Part shown: positions 1 through 7,939 of the stretch, in pieces
Position numbering within the stretch: the stretch's first letter is position 1
How the letters are laid out: every line of letters begins with the position of its first letter
From: Candidatus Aminicenantota bacterium
Lineage (GTDB): Bacteria; Acidobacteriota; Aminicenantia; Aminicenantales; Aminicenantaceae
Direction of reading: 5' to 3'
Assembly (NCBI GenBank): GCA_014727835.1
Contig: WJMT01000126.1
Location: 1-39,330 of the forward strand
DNA: 39,330 bases
The notes under the pieces: generated by a model
What the model was told of the DNA's origin: nothing
The model's database searches: none
The model's input: the letters and a program-made list of their open reading frames with translations, nothing else
Position numbers and translations under genes: made by a program

Positions 1-1
1 G

Positions 2-742
2 ATCTATGGAGCGGCCATATGGCTGGGATTTATCTGGAGAAGGCTTTCCAAAACAGCTGTGATCATTCAGGTGTTTATCTGCATCATCATTTATGCTCTT
101 CTTCCTAATCTGTTTCAATCCATGGAATGGGCTCGCCGTCATGAACCGTTTCTTAAACAGACCAAAACAAAGGTGGTGACCGTGACCACATCAGCTCTGA
201 AAGAAGATGTTGATAAAGGTAGAGCCGATCATGTGGGAGAACAAATAACAAAACCCCACATCATCCAACCAACCGGAATCTTTTTCGAAGACGTCGCTCT
301 TTCTGATCCCAATGACCCGGACTCCCCCAAACTGGGACTGGGAAGGTTTCATGCAGAGATCTGGGTCCTGAGTCTGTGTGGAATCAACTTCTCCTGCTTC
401 CAAAAAGCTCAGCTTGTAGCAGTGAGATTCTTTTTTGATGCCGTTTTTCCTTTTGTTTTGTTGATCTTGGTCTCTTTCCTGACCAAGCCCGTTCCTCGAA
501 CACACCAGGATCGCTTTTTTGCCAAACTCCACACCCCTGTACAAAAGACTCTGAAAGGGGACCAAAAAGCTTTGGAAGAGTCCTATAAAAATCCTCAAAA
601 ATTTGAAAAACAAAAGATCTGGCCCGGATCAAACTGGGAAATCATGAAATTCAGCAAAATGGATTACCTGGGTTTCGGAGGAAGCTGGATTCTGGTCGGA
701 ATCATTATCCTACTGTTATGGATAATGACATCCCTTGGATAA
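2..742 (+). CDS. Sodium:solute symporter family protein, C-terminal part (5' end outside window)
   Basis: The reading frame is open from the first complete codon of the window, so the gene begins upstream and only its last ~246 residues are visible. A hydrophobic segment near the left edge is followed by a long polar loop (RRHEPFLKQTKTK, then a run of charged residues with DPNDPDSPKLG), a membrane segment (FFFDAVFPFVLLILVSFLT), another cytosolic-looking stretch containing SNWE and a last membrane helix near the stop. From memory, this loop-helix-loop-helix ending is typical of SSS-family (solute:Na+ symporter) proteins of Bacteroidetes/Acidobacteria type, which take up sugars or other solutes with sodium. 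The substrate cannot be told from this fragment. An internal GTG at 59 is a possible but unneeded start. The thioesterase gene follows 30 bases later on the same strand. Confidence 0.7.
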   Translation: MYGAAIWLGFIWRRLSKTAVIIQVFICIIIYALLPNLFQSMEWARRHEPFLKQTKTKVVTVTTSALKEDVDKGRADHVGEQITKPHIIQPTGIFFEDVALSDPNDPDSPKLGLGRFHAEIWVLSLCGINFSCFQKAQLVAVRFFFDAVFPFVLLILVSFLTKPVPRTHQDRFFAKLHTPVQKTLKGDQKALEESYKNPQKFEKQKIWPGSNWEIMKFSKMDYLGFGGSWILVGIIILLLWIMTSLG

Positions 743-759
743 TGCATTTGTGACCACTT

Positions 760-764
760 AGGAG
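760..764 (+). promoter_or_regulatory. Ribosome binding site deciding the thioesterase start
   Basis: AGGAG lies 8 bases before ATG 773 but only 2 bases before ATG 767. The spacing supports the second ATG as the start. Confidence 0.65.
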
Positions 765-772
765 AAATGAAT

Positions 773-1159
773 ATGGAATTTAAAATCCCTGATAATTTAT
801 CCGGAAGGCAATCTCTTTTAGTTGAAAAAGAACACACTGCAAAATTTTTAGGATCCGGAAGCGTGGAGGTTCTGGCCACTCCCATGATGATCGCCCTTAT
901 GGAAAACACAGCCCTGGAAGCCGTGCAGTCCTATTTACCTGAAGAATGGACCACTGTGGGCACCAAGGTGGAAGTGGAGCACCTCAGACCCACTCCATCC
1001 GGAGAAGAAGTCCAAGCAGAAGCCCTGCTTGTAGAAAAAAAAGATCGCCAGCTTGTTTTCTTTGTCACTGCTTTTGACAGAAAGGGAGTCATCGGACAGG
1101 GCTCCCATTCCAGATACATTATCAATAAACAAAATTTTCTCTCCAAACTCAAATCCTAG
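773..1159 (+). CDS. FlK-like hotdog-fold acyl-CoA thioesterase
   Basis: A 128-residue single-domain hotdog protein. It resembles the fluoroacetyl-CoA thioesterase FlK family. The FlK catalytic triad is Thr42, Glu50, His76 (gaps of 8 and 26); here Thr36 (in ATPMM), Glu44 (in LMENT) and His70 (in VEHLRPT) show exactly the same spacing. The family hydrolyses short acyl-CoA thioesters in the cytoplasm; fluoroacetate resistance is only one member's job, so the substrate here is unknown. Start choice: an ATG at 767 lies only 2 bases after the AGGAG at 760-764, while the ATG at 773 is 8 bases away, so 773 is preferred. It stands 30 bases after the symporter gene and converges on the exporter operon, whose last gene ends 11 bases away. 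Confidence 0.8.
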   Translation: MEFKIPDNLSGRQSLLVEKEHTAKFLGSGSVEVLATPMMIALMENTALEAVQSYLPEEWTTVGTKVEVEHLRPTPSGEEVQAEALLVEKKDRQLVFFVTAFDRKGVIGQGSHSRYIINKQNFLSKLKS

Positions 1160-1170
1160 TTTAACCTGGA

Positions 1171-2274
1171 TTATTTGGAAACCAACCGTTTAAAATTAAA
1201 CAGCGACAGAGACAAAATAACCACTGTGATTCCCAGCATGATCAACAAATCATTGGCAAAATAGGTGATGTCATTTCCTTTTAAAAAAACCTGCCGGATG
1301 ATCCGAATCAAATACCGGAGAGGATTGATATCAGCCAGCCAGCGAAAGGCGGACGGAATGTTTTCCACTGGTGTAAAAAGACCGGAGAGCAGAAGAAAAA
1401 TGACCATGGAAAACCATGAGAAAAACAAAGCCTGCTGCTGACTGGTACACAACGTTGATATCAGAAGAGCATAAGAGAGAATGGCAAACAAAAAAATCAC
1501 AGCGGCAATGAAAAGATAGATCAAGCTTCCCCGAATCGATATCCCAAAAACAAGCACAACCACCACCACCCCGATTCCCATTTCAATAAGCCCCAACAGA
1601 GCCAAGGGAAGCGCTTTCCCTGAATAAATCTCAATGGGTGTCAATCTGGAAATCAAAAGAGTGTCCATGGTCTGCTGCTCCTTTTCCCTGACGATGGAAA
1701 TGGAAGTGAAGAACATAGATATAATGGTCAGAAGAAGAGCTACGATTCCAGGACCCATATAATTGATGCTTTGAAGATTGGGATTGAATCGGATAACCGT
1801 TTTGTTTTTTAAAGGAAACCGGAACCCTCTTTTTCGGGCATCACTGAGCACATAATTCCTGGCGATGCCATTGAAATAACCTGCAGCAATCCCCGCAGTA
1901 TTGGCATCCATTCCATCCATAAGGACCTGGACCTCAGGATAGCGAAACGTCTGGGTTCCATGTTCAAAGCCATCTCGCAGGACAATAACAGCCTTGACGG
2001 TTCCTTTTTGAAAAACAGAAACGGCATCCTCAGGAGAGTAAGAGATTTTTTTCACATCAAACAATTCCAAGTGATTGATCCGGTTCACGATTCTGTAGGC
2101 ATGGCTGGAGTCCGAAAGATTGACCACCTGAACAGGAATGTTTTTGACATCTGTGGTGACCACATAACCCAGCACAATAGTCTGAAGAATGGGAGCAATA
2201 AAGATCAGAACAAGCATCTCTCTTTGCCTGAAAATTTCAATCAGTTCTTTTTTAAAAAGATAAAATATTCTCAT
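1171..2274 (-). CDS. ABC-2 type transporter permease (YbhR/YhhJ-like), second subunit
   Basis: A 367-residue ABC-2 permease. It has one N-terminal membrane helix (residues ~20-40), a large extracytoplasmic domain (~45-170) and five or six helices in the C-terminal half. The family marker REKEQQTMDTLLISRLTP, the coupling segment before the helix block, is clear around residue 195-215. It would form the membrane channel together with the neighbouring permease, powered by the two ATPases. Its ATG overlaps the stop of the upstream permease by four bases (ATGA), so the two are translationally coupled. It is the last gene of the seven-gene exporter operon. Length and layout match E. coli YbhR/YbhS and YhhJ (about 370 residues). 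Substrate is not evident; relatives handle drugs and hydrophobic compounds. Confidence 0.88.
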   Translation of the reverse strand: MRIFYLFKKELIEIFRQREMLVLIFIAPILQTIVLGYVVTTDVKNIPVQVVNLSDSSHAYRIVNRINHLELFDVKKISYSPEDAVSVFQKGTVKAVIVLRDGFEHGTQTFRYPEVQVLMDGMDANTAGIAAGYFNGIARNYVLSDARKRGFRFPLKNKTVIRFNPNLQSINYMGPGIVALLLTIISMFFTSISIVREKEQQTMDTLLISRLTPIEIYSGKALPLALLGLIEMGIGVVVVVLVFGISIRGSLIYLFIAAVIFLFAILSYALLISTLCTSQQQALFFSWFSMVIFLLLSGLFTPVENIPSAFRWLADINPLRYLIRIIRQVFLKGNDITYFANDLLIMLGITVVILSLSLFNFKRLVSK

Positions 2275-3395
2275 TTTTTGGCCTTTCTCAGTTGACTGAA
2301 TCGAACCGATGCGATGCTCAAAAAGAACAGACTGAATCCCACCAGGATCAATCCCTGAGCAGCAAAATGCCTCAGGGCAGCACCTTTGAGGATCACGCCC
2401 CGGATCACTTCTAAAAAATAAGTGGCTGGGACAAGATAAGAAACAGTTCTCAGCAAAGGAGAAAGGGAATCCAGGGGAAAAATAAAACCTGAAAGAAGAA
2501 TGGAAGGAAGAAGAGTGATGAGAAGAGTGGTCATCATGGCCACTTTTTGGGACTTAGCAATGGTGGATAAAGTGATCCCCAGGGAAAGACCAGTCACAAT
2601 ATAAACCAGCGAAAACATCAACAAAATCCACATACTGCCTTGAAAAGGAATGTGAAACACCATCCGTGCAAAAATCAGGATCACGGCTCCTTCCATCAAT
2701 GAAATAAACACATAGGGGATGGTCTTGCCAATGACAATCTCAGTTGATTTCAAAGGAGAAATAAAGAGAAGTTCAATGGATCCGGTTTCTTTTTCGCGAG
2801 CTACACTCAAAGAAGTCAGCAAAGCAGAAATCATGATCATAATCACTGCCACCAATCCGGGGATGATATAAAAAGCGCTCTTGTTTTCCGGATTGAAATA
2901 CAATTTTGTGCTGATATTCAGAATGTCCCGGATATCCTGAATTTCTGAAATAAAATCAAAGACCAGCATCTCATTGTATTGATGAATGATATTAGCGATA
3001 TTGGAATCGCTTCCGTCAATGATCACTCCGATATTGGAGATCTGTCCTTTGTTAATATTGGAAGAAAAATCTTGAGGAATGATGATAACCTGTTGCAAGT
3101 TCCCGGATTTCAGTCTTTCCTCCGCTGTTTCCTCAGGACTTTGGTCCTCATGACCTTGAACCAGCTGAGTCACTGAATAATAATCACTGTTGGAAAACTT
3201 TTGGATCAAGGTATTGGACAGTTCACCTTGAGAATAATCAATGATGCCGGTTTTGATTTGATCCAGGTCAAAAGACAGGGAATATCCCAGCACCAGAATC
3301 ATCACCACAGGAAGCAAAAACAGGATGGCCAGACTCCTGGGATCTCTGATGATGTGAAAGGTCTCTTTCAGACTCACAGCTTTAATTCGTTTCAT
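2271..3395 (-). CDS. ABC-2 type transporter permease (YbhS/YhhJ-like), first subunit
   Basis: A 374-residue ABC-2 permease with the same plan as its downstream partner: one N-terminal helix (ILFLLPVVMILVLGYSLSF), a periplasmic domain to about residue 175, then a block of helices. The motif VAREKETGSIELLFISPLKS marks the cytoplasmic coupling region. The first codons overlap the end of the second ATPase gene by 14 bases and no strong ribosome site is visible before its ATG, suggesting translational coupling. The two permeases are clearly related but not duplicates, as expected for a heterodimer of the YbhS/YbhR kind. Confidence 0.88.
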   Translation of the reverse strand: MKRIKAVSLKETFHIIRDPRSLAILFLLPVVMILVLGYSLSFDLDQIKTGIIDYSQGELSNTLIQKFSNSDYYSVTQLVQGHEDQSPEETAEERLKSGNLQQVIIIPQDFSSNINKGQISNIGVIIDGSDSNIANIIHQYNEMLVFDFISEIQDIRDILNISTKLYFNPENKSAFYIIPGLVAVIMIMISALLTSLSVAREKETGSIELLFISPLKSTEIVIGKTIPYVFISLMEGAVILIFARMVFHIPFQGSMWILLMFSLVYIVTGLSLGITLSTIAKSQKVAMMTTLLITLLPSILLSGFIFPLDSLSPLLRTVSYLVPATYFLEVIRGVILKGAALRHFAAQGLILVGFSLFFLSIASVRFSQLRKAKK

Positions 3396-4140
3396 TGTTG
3401 GTGACAGCCTGTTTGAATACTTTTTCCATGGAATCTGTTTTTTCTTTTCTCATCAATACTGAAGGTTCTCCTCTTAAAACAATCCGGCCTTGATGGATGA
3501 TCAAGATCCGGTCTGCATATTCAGCCTCATCTAAATTATGAGTGGTGACCAGGAGAGTCTTTCCTTTTTTTTTCAAATCATAGATTTTTCCCCAAAATTC
3601 CCTTCTCACTTCCGGATCAACTCCGGATGTGGGCTCATCCAGCAGGATAATCTCCGGATCTGATATCAAACATGAAAAAAGAGCGATTCTCTGCTTGATT
3701 CCAGGGGGAATGTCTTTGACTTTCTGAGATAGAATTCTTGATGAGATCTCCTCTGAAATCAATTCCTTTTTTTCCTTGATCGCCCTGCAAGACAGGCCTG
3801 AAATCCCTCCCCAGAATTCAATATTTTCATACCCATTCAATAGTGGATACAGCGAAAATTTTTGGGACATATAACCAATGTTTTTTTTGATTTGGCGCAA
3901 GTCTTTGCTCACATCATAATCCTTGACCCAGACTTTTCCTGAGGTGATCTTTAAAAGCCCGACCATCATTTTGATAGTGGTAGTCTTTCCCGCTCCATTC
4001 GGACCCAAAAAACCCAATATCTCGCCCTGCTTCACACCAAAATTGATTTGATCCACAGCCGTGAAATGACCGAATCTCTTAGTGAGGTCATTAGCAAAAA
4101 TGACTTGTTCTTTAAAACGCCTGTTTTTGACATCAGTCAC
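3382..4140 (-). CDS. ABC transporter ATP-binding protein (equivalent to the C-terminal half of YbhF)
   Basis: A 252-residue ATPase. Walker A is GPNGAGKTT at residues 46-54, Walker B is IILLDEP, and the H-loop is in LVTTHNLDEAE. The signature is IPPGIKQRI instead of LSGGQ; the second ATPase unit of YbhF/RbbA-type exporters likewise has an LPLG-xKQRL variant, so this is lineage-typical rather than damage. Start choice: an upstream ATG at 4173 would overlap the previous gene by 41 bases and lacks a visible ribosome site. A GTG at 4140, overlapping the previous stop by eight bases, has GAGAGGA seven bases ahead and is preferred. It should pair with the preceding ATPase as a heterodimer driving the two permeases. 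Confidence 0.88.
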   Translation of the reverse strand: MTDVKNRRFKEQVIFANDLTKRFGHFTAVDQINFGVKQGEILGFLGPNGAGKTTTIKMMVGLLKITSGKVWVKDYDVSKDLRQIKKNIGYMSQKFSLYPLLNGYENIEFWGGISGLSCRAIKEKKELISEEISSRILSQKVKDIPPGIKQRIALFSCLISDPEIILLDEPTSGVDPEVRREFWGKIYDLKKKGKTLLVTTHNLDEAEYADRILIIHQGRIVLRGEPSVLMRKEKTDSMEKVFKQAVTNNETN

Positions 4141-5032
4141 GGTGGATTCCTCTCTGATAATAAATATAGACATCCTCTAAAGTTGGTTCCTCTTCTTTGA
4201 CCTCTTTGGCTTTGAGTTGAGATAAAAAATCAGGACGTTCAAGGCACATGCATTTGATAAAACGTCCCCTGATATAAAAATGCCCCTTGACTTCCTTTTT
4301 GGCTTGGAGTTGGTTCATGACTTCAAAAATGTTTCCCTTTGGGAGAACGCGATACATTTGGGCTGGGAAAGTGTCCTTGATCTCCTTGATGCTTCCCTCT
4401 TTGATCTTGACACCTTTTTTTATGAAAATAACAAAATCCCCTTTTTCCGCCTCATCCAGATACGGGGTGGCCATTACAATGGTTTTTCCCTCTTTTTTCA
4501 AATCCTCCATGATTTTGAAAAATTCAATCCGTGACAGAGGATCCACTCCAGTAGTGGGTTCATCCAGTATTAACATTTCCGGAGAAGATAACAGAATGGT
4601 TGACAATGCCAATTTTTGTTTCATCCCCCCGGAAAGAGCTCCTGCTTTTCTCTTTCTGTAGGGAAGCATTCCTGTTCTTCTCAGAAGGCGGTGTTTCATT
4701 TCTTTTTTTCTTTGGGAACAAACCTGCTGGATATCCGCAAAAAAATCCAAATTCTCTTCTACGGATAGATCTGAGTAAAGGGAAAATTTCTCCGGCATAT
4801 ACCCTGTGATTTGAGTCACTTTGGAAAATTTTCCGTCTATGGAAGAACCTTCCAAGAAGATCTCTCCTGAATCTTTGCGCACAAGGCCCAGAATCATCTT
4901 AAACAGAGTTGATTTTCCAGCTCCGTCTGCACCAGTCATGATGGTGATGCTTCCTCTTGAAGCAGAGAAGGAAACATCATTCACAGCTATGATCGCACCA
5001 AAAGATTTGGTGAGATGTTCAACTTTCAGCAT
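4133..5032 (-). CDS. ABC transporter ATP-binding protein (equivalent to the N-terminal half of YbhF)
   Basis: A 299-residue ATPase with Walker A GADGAGKST (residues 34-42), a canonical signature LSGGMKQKL (133-141) and Walker B LILDEP (154-159), followed by TTGVDP. The D for N/P change inside Walker A (GADGAGKS) is also usual in the first ATPase unit of YbhF. About 75 residues after the core form the small C-terminal domain seen in multidrug-type ABC ATPases. E. coli YbhF carries both ATPase units in one polypeptide; here they are two adjacent, overlapping genes. It lies seven bases after the HlyD gene stop and is part of the same operon. Confidence 0.88.
   Translation of the reverse strand: MLKVEHLTKSFGAIIAVNDVSFSASRGSITIMTGADGAGKSTLFKMILGLVRKDSGEIFLEGSSIDGKFSKVTQITGYMPEKFSLYSDLSVEENLDFFADIQQVCSQRKKEMKHRLLRRTGMLPYRKRKAGALSGGMKQKLALSTILLSSPEMLILDEPTTGVDPLSRIEFFKIMEDLKKEGKTIVMATPYLDEAEKGDFVIFIKKGVKIKEGSIKEIKDTFPAQMYRVLPKGNIFEVMNQLQAKKEVKGHFYIRGRFIKCMCLERPDFLSQLKAKEVKEEEPTLEDVYIYYQRGIHRD
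4148..4154 (-). promoter_or_regulatory. Ribosome binding site supporting a GTG start for the second ATPase
   Basis: On the minus strand GAGAGGA ends seven bases before GTG 4140. The longer ATG start at 4173 has no comparable site, so this site decides the start. Confidence 0.6.
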
Positions 5033-5039
5033 CTGCCCT

Positions 5040-5927
5040 CTATTCAGGAATGACCACTGTGACCGGCATCCCCAGTTTGAATTTCCCTAAGGAATCATTG
5101 ATCCGGATCTTTACTCTGTAAAGAAGTGACTTGCGTTCTTTCTCAGAAATTATGTATTTTGGTGAAAACTCCGCTTGTCTTCCAAAATTGATGATGCACC
5201 CTGTAAACTGCTTTGGTTCGCCGTCCAGAAGCAGGATCACTTCCTGTCCTAATTCCAATCTGGACATCTCTTGTCCTTCTAAAAAGGTCTCGACAAAAAG
5301 ACTATCCAAATCAAGGACATCTGCGACTGGAGAGCCCGGGAATAGAGCCTCCCTCTGAGAAACAAATCTCTCCACAACTACTCCTGTCACAGGGCACTGT
5401 ATGATGTGGTCTTGGATCTGGAGTTCCAGTTGTTTTTTTTGGTTTTTAAGACTTTCTCTCTGGATAGCAAGGGCTTCCAAAGACTTTTGGACTTCAAATA
5501 AAGAAGCCCTCACTTCTTTGAGTTTCAATTCAGCCTTTTTTTGTTCATCCTCTGATATCGATTCTTTCTGGCTGAGCCTCTGCAGTCGTTTGACCTGATC
5601 TTCCCAATACTCCAGATTAGAAATGAATAATTCCCTTTGACTGTTTATTTTTTCCCAGGTGACCTCGATTTCTTTCTCTTTGATCTGCAATCCCTTTATC
5701 TGGGTCAATAATTTTTCAGAATCCACCTCGGCCAAGATATCTCCTTGGACAACGCGGATTCCTTCTGTCATATTCACTGCCACAGTTTTGCCTGCTACAA
5801 GTGATTTGACCGTGATCACATCTCCATCAACCACTCCGGATGCTTTGATCCTCTCAGATTCAGGTTCTGCACAGAAAACCATAATCAGCAACATCACCCC
5901 CAGCAAAAAATATTTTTCTTTATTCAT
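5040..5927 (-). CDS. HlyD-family membrane fusion (periplasmic adaptor) protein, YbhG-like
   Basis: A 295-residue adaptor that would bridge the inner-membrane ABC unit and the TolC-like channel. Order of parts: a hydrophobic signal region ending in Cys19 (MVFC, a loose lipobox, so lipoprotein attachment is possible but unsure), a lipoyl/barrel half (VVDGDVITVKS to AEVDSEKLL), a long alpha-helical hairpin of about 100 residues rich in E, K, Q and L, the returning barrel half (CPVTGVVVERFVSQ) and a C-terminal barrel ending MPVTVVIPE. Start choice: ATG 5927 has AAAGGAG eight bases ahead. An upstream in-frame ATG at 5951 would overlap the TolC-like gene by 22 bases and lacks such a site. Confidence 0.88.
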   Translation of the reverse strand: MNKEKYFLLGVMLLIMVFCAEPESERIKASGVVDGDVITVKSLVAGKTVAVNMTEGIRVVQGDILAEVDSEKLLTQIKGLQIKEKEIEVTWEKINSQRELFISNLEYWEDQVKRLQRLSQKESISEDEQKKAELKLKEVRASLFEVQKSLEALAIQRESLKNQKKQLELQIQDHIIQCPVTGVVVERFVSQREALFPGSPVADVLDLDSLFVETFLEGQEMSRLELGQEVILLLDGEPKQFTGCIINFGRQAEFSPKYIISEKERKSLLYRVKIRINDSLGKFKLGMPVTVVIPE

Positions 5928-5929
5928 CC

Positions 5930-7243
5930 TCAATACTCCTTTGTGCGGCATATCAGCGTGTTTATCTTCACTTTGATTTTTTCAATCTGCAGCAGCACCT
6001 CATTTTTCATGGCGTCATATTTTTTTTCTGCCTGAAGCGCTGCCAAATAATCCTTGTTAGGAATTTGTTTTTCTTGATAAAGGGCTTTTTTAAGCTCCGC
6101 ATCCTGCTGAGAATATCCCTTCATATTCTCAATATTCTCAATCTTTTGAATCAGGGCTTTTTTTACAGAGAAAAGCTGATTCAAATTTTTAGAAGCTTCT
6201 TTGATGAAATCATCTCTTTGATTGTTTAACTTTTGAATCTGGATGTCCACTATCCTTCCTTCTTTTGATCTTTGGTTCCATTTGAAAACAGGAACGTTCA
6301 ACACCACCCCTCCCTGAAAGTAAAGAGTCCATTCCTTTTCAAAAAAATCAATACCCGGTTTTCCATAGTGCAGTTCAGCGAATCCATTCACAGTGGGCAG
6401 ATACCTTCCTTCAGTGCTTTTTCTTTGGAGTTCAAAGATTTTTTTCTGACCCTGCAGAGTCTTTAATATGGGATGGTGCTCTTGAAAATATCGGAAGGCT
6501 TGTTCCCTGGTTTGACCTTCTTCCTGATAATCCAAATCGATTTCCTCTGGATAGTGACCGCACATCTGATGAAAAACAATCCTGATCTGATCAAGGGCCT
6601 GTTCACATTCATGAATCCTCATCTCAGTCTCTTCAAGCCTTGCTCGGGTCTCCAGGAGGTCTGTTTTTTGGACCAATCCCTCCGAAAAAAGGTCATTGAG
6701 TTTTTGGCTGTGGAGTTCCAGCTTTTTGTGAAGACTCATAGCAGCTTTTTTCCGGCTCAATGCGATCCTGTAGTCAAAAAAAGAAGACTTGATCTGTCCC
6801 ACCAATGAGCTCTTCTCCAATTCAGTCTGGTTCATTTCCACAGCTTCTCTGACTTTATCTGTTTTCACTGCATTAGAAAGCACTCCTCCGGTGAACAGAG
6901 GCTGAGAGAGGGAAAGAAACACATCATAATTATGATGAAGCCCTGCTTCAAAACTCTGCCCGGGTATGGAAACCATTCCCGGGATCTGCACCCCGGGGAA
7001 TTCAACTGTCATGGTTTCTGATCTGTACACATAGTTGGCGTTGAGCTCCAGGTGAAACAGTTTGTTTTTTGAAGACTGCTTTAGTCTGATGGCTGCTTGC
7101 TTTTGGGATAGAAATCGATTCTGATAAGCACCGCTCATCCTCAGTCCGTCTTTGATGGCTTGTTCTAGAGACATATTTTCAGATGCATCTAAGGGCATGA
7201 AAAAAAATAAAATAACAGATAGAATCAAAAATAATTTTTTCAT
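5930..7243 (-). CDS. TolC-family outer membrane efflux protein
   Basis: A 437-residue outer membrane factor. Residues 1-21 form a signal peptide (KKLFLILSVILFFFMPLDAS). The mature part starts with MSLEQAI, the standard opening of OEP repeats, and shows two long amphipathic helical regions (about 130-215 and 330-430) separated by a strand-rich segment, which is the duplicated TolC layout. Length is close to E. coli TolC without its tail. It would form the exit duct for the exporter. Its ATG overlaps the end of the TetR gene by four bases, so regulator and channel are made from the same transcript. Having the channel within the operon differs from E. coli ybhGFSR, which has no tolC gene in the operon. 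Confidence 0.87.
   Translation of the reverse strand: MKKLFLILSVILFFFMPLDASENMSLEQAIKDGLRMSGAYQNRFLSQKQAAIRLKQSSKNKLFHLELNANYVYRSETMTVEFPGVQIPGMVSIPGQSFEAGLHHNYDVFLSLSQPLFTGGVLSNAVKTDKVREAVEMNQTELEKSSLVGQIKSSFFDYRIALSRKKAAMSLHKKLELHSQKLNDLFSEGLVQKTDLLETRARLEETEMRIHECEQALDQIRIVFHQMCGHYPEEIDLDYQEEGQTREQAFRYFQEHHPILKTLQGQKKIFELQRKSTEGRYLPTVNGFAELHYGKPGIDFFEKEWTLYFQGGVVLNVPVFKWNQRSKEGRIVDIQIQKLNNQRDDFIKEASKNLNQLFSVKKALIQKIENIENMKGYSQQDAELKKALYQEKQIPNKDYLAALQAEKKYDAMKNEVLLQIEKIKVKINTLICRTKEY
5936..5942 (-). promoter_or_regulatory. Ribosome binding site of the HlyD-like gene
   Basis: AAAGGAG on the minus strand, eight bases before ATG 5927, lying inside the last codons of the TolC-like gene. It fixes the HlyD start at 5927 rather than 5951. 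Confidence 0.7.
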
Positions 7244-7860
7244 GGTAACATTCCTCTTTTGATGAGATTGACCACACTATGGATCCTCTCATCAATGAAT
7301 TCATCATCGATATTAATTTTTTGGCCTAACACAGACTCCACCATGGGAAGACCAATAAAACAAAACAGAGAGGCTGGTATGATGTTCAGGATGATATGAA
7401 CAGGATCTGATTCAGTGACCAGCCCCTTCTGATGCCATTGGCGCACCATGCGGGTGAACACTTGCTGCGGTTTGAAGGGAGCCTGTGTGAATATCTGACT
7501 CACGATTTTGGATATGTGTTCCGGATTCTGCACCAGGTCATGAATGATGATCTTAGCCAGAAACCGGTTCTTGGAGAAAAAACGGATGTACACTTCAGGG
7601 AGAGCTTCAAACAAATCCTCAGGATTTTTGGAATCTGCCAGGATTTTTTGGACCTGTATGATGATCTCTTTGACGGAATCTTGTATGATCACTCTGTACA
7701 GATTTTCTTTAGATGAAAAATAATAGAAAATCATAGCTTTATTGACGCTCGCTCTTTTGGCTATTTGACTAGCCCGTGCCCCCCAAAAACCATTTTCGGC
7801 AAATTCTTGAATGGCACTGTTTAAGATCCTTTGTTTTGTTGAATTTTTTTGCGGCTTCAT
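7240..7860 (-). CDS. TetR/AcrR-family transcriptional regulator of the exporter operon (CecR/YbiH-like)
   Basis: A 206-residue regulator. Residues ~8-55 form the TetR helix-turn-helix: RILNSAIQEFAENGF, then ASQIAKRASVNKAMIFYYFSS, then KENLY. The rest is the all-helical ligand-binding domain. First gene of the operon, overlapping the TolC-like gene by four bases, so it is co-transcribed with the pump it most likely represses. In E. coli the TetR protein CecR (YbiH) similarly precedes ybhGFSR. Start choice: ATG 7860 is taken; a TTG at 7869 is in frame, but TTG is rare and lies inside the operator. Neither has a visible Shine-Dalgarno sequence because the whole leader consists of the operator palindromes. 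Confidence 0.88.
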   Translation of the reverse strand: MKPQKNSTKQRILNSAIQEFAENGFWGARASQIAKRASVNKAMIFYYFSSKENLYRVIIQDSVKEIIIQVQKILADSKNPEDLFEALPEVYIRFFSKNRFLAKIIIHDLVQNPEHISKIVSQIFTQAPFKPQQVFTRMVRQWHQKGLVTESDPVHIILNIIPASLFCFIGLPMVESVLGQKINIDDEFIDERIHSVVNLIKRGMLP

Positions 7861-7895
7861 TTTAACCAACTGTTTGGTTTAACCATCTGGTTAAA
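7861..7895 (-). promoter_or_regulatory. Tandem palindromic operator of the TetR-led exporter operon
   Basis: Directly before the TetR start lie two adjacent inverted repeats. The first, 7878-7895, is perfect: TTTAACCATCTGGTTAAA (8-base arms, 2-base centre). The second, 7864-7879, has arms AACCAA and TTGGTT around CTGT. Both use the same AACCA/TGGTT half-site, so two repressor dimers could bind side by side. The array starts at the last base of the -10 box and covers the expected transcription start and the whole leader, the position expected for an autorepressor. Seen directly; the binding protein is inferred from location. Confidence 0.75.
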
Positions 7896-7923
7896 TCATA
7901 ATCAAATCATTTTCCTCTGTCAA
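7895..7923 (-). promoter_or_regulatory. Sigma-70-type promoter of the exporter operon
   Basis: On the minus strand TTGACA (7918-7923), a 17-base spacer and TATGAT (7895-7900). The start point should fall near 7888, inside the operator, leaving a leader of about 28 bases. Confidence 0.75.
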
Positions 7924-7939
7924 GTTTTTCCTTATAAAT

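Noticed and set aside
1188..1201. Palindrome GTTTAAAATTAAAC near the thioesterase gene end
   Set aside because: Entirely A/T apart from its ends and inside the coding end of the permease; too weak for a terminator or operator call.
4287..4661. Plus-strand open frame opposite the first ATPase gene
   Set aside because: It lies over conserved ABC ATPase motifs on the other strand and lacks a ribosome site.
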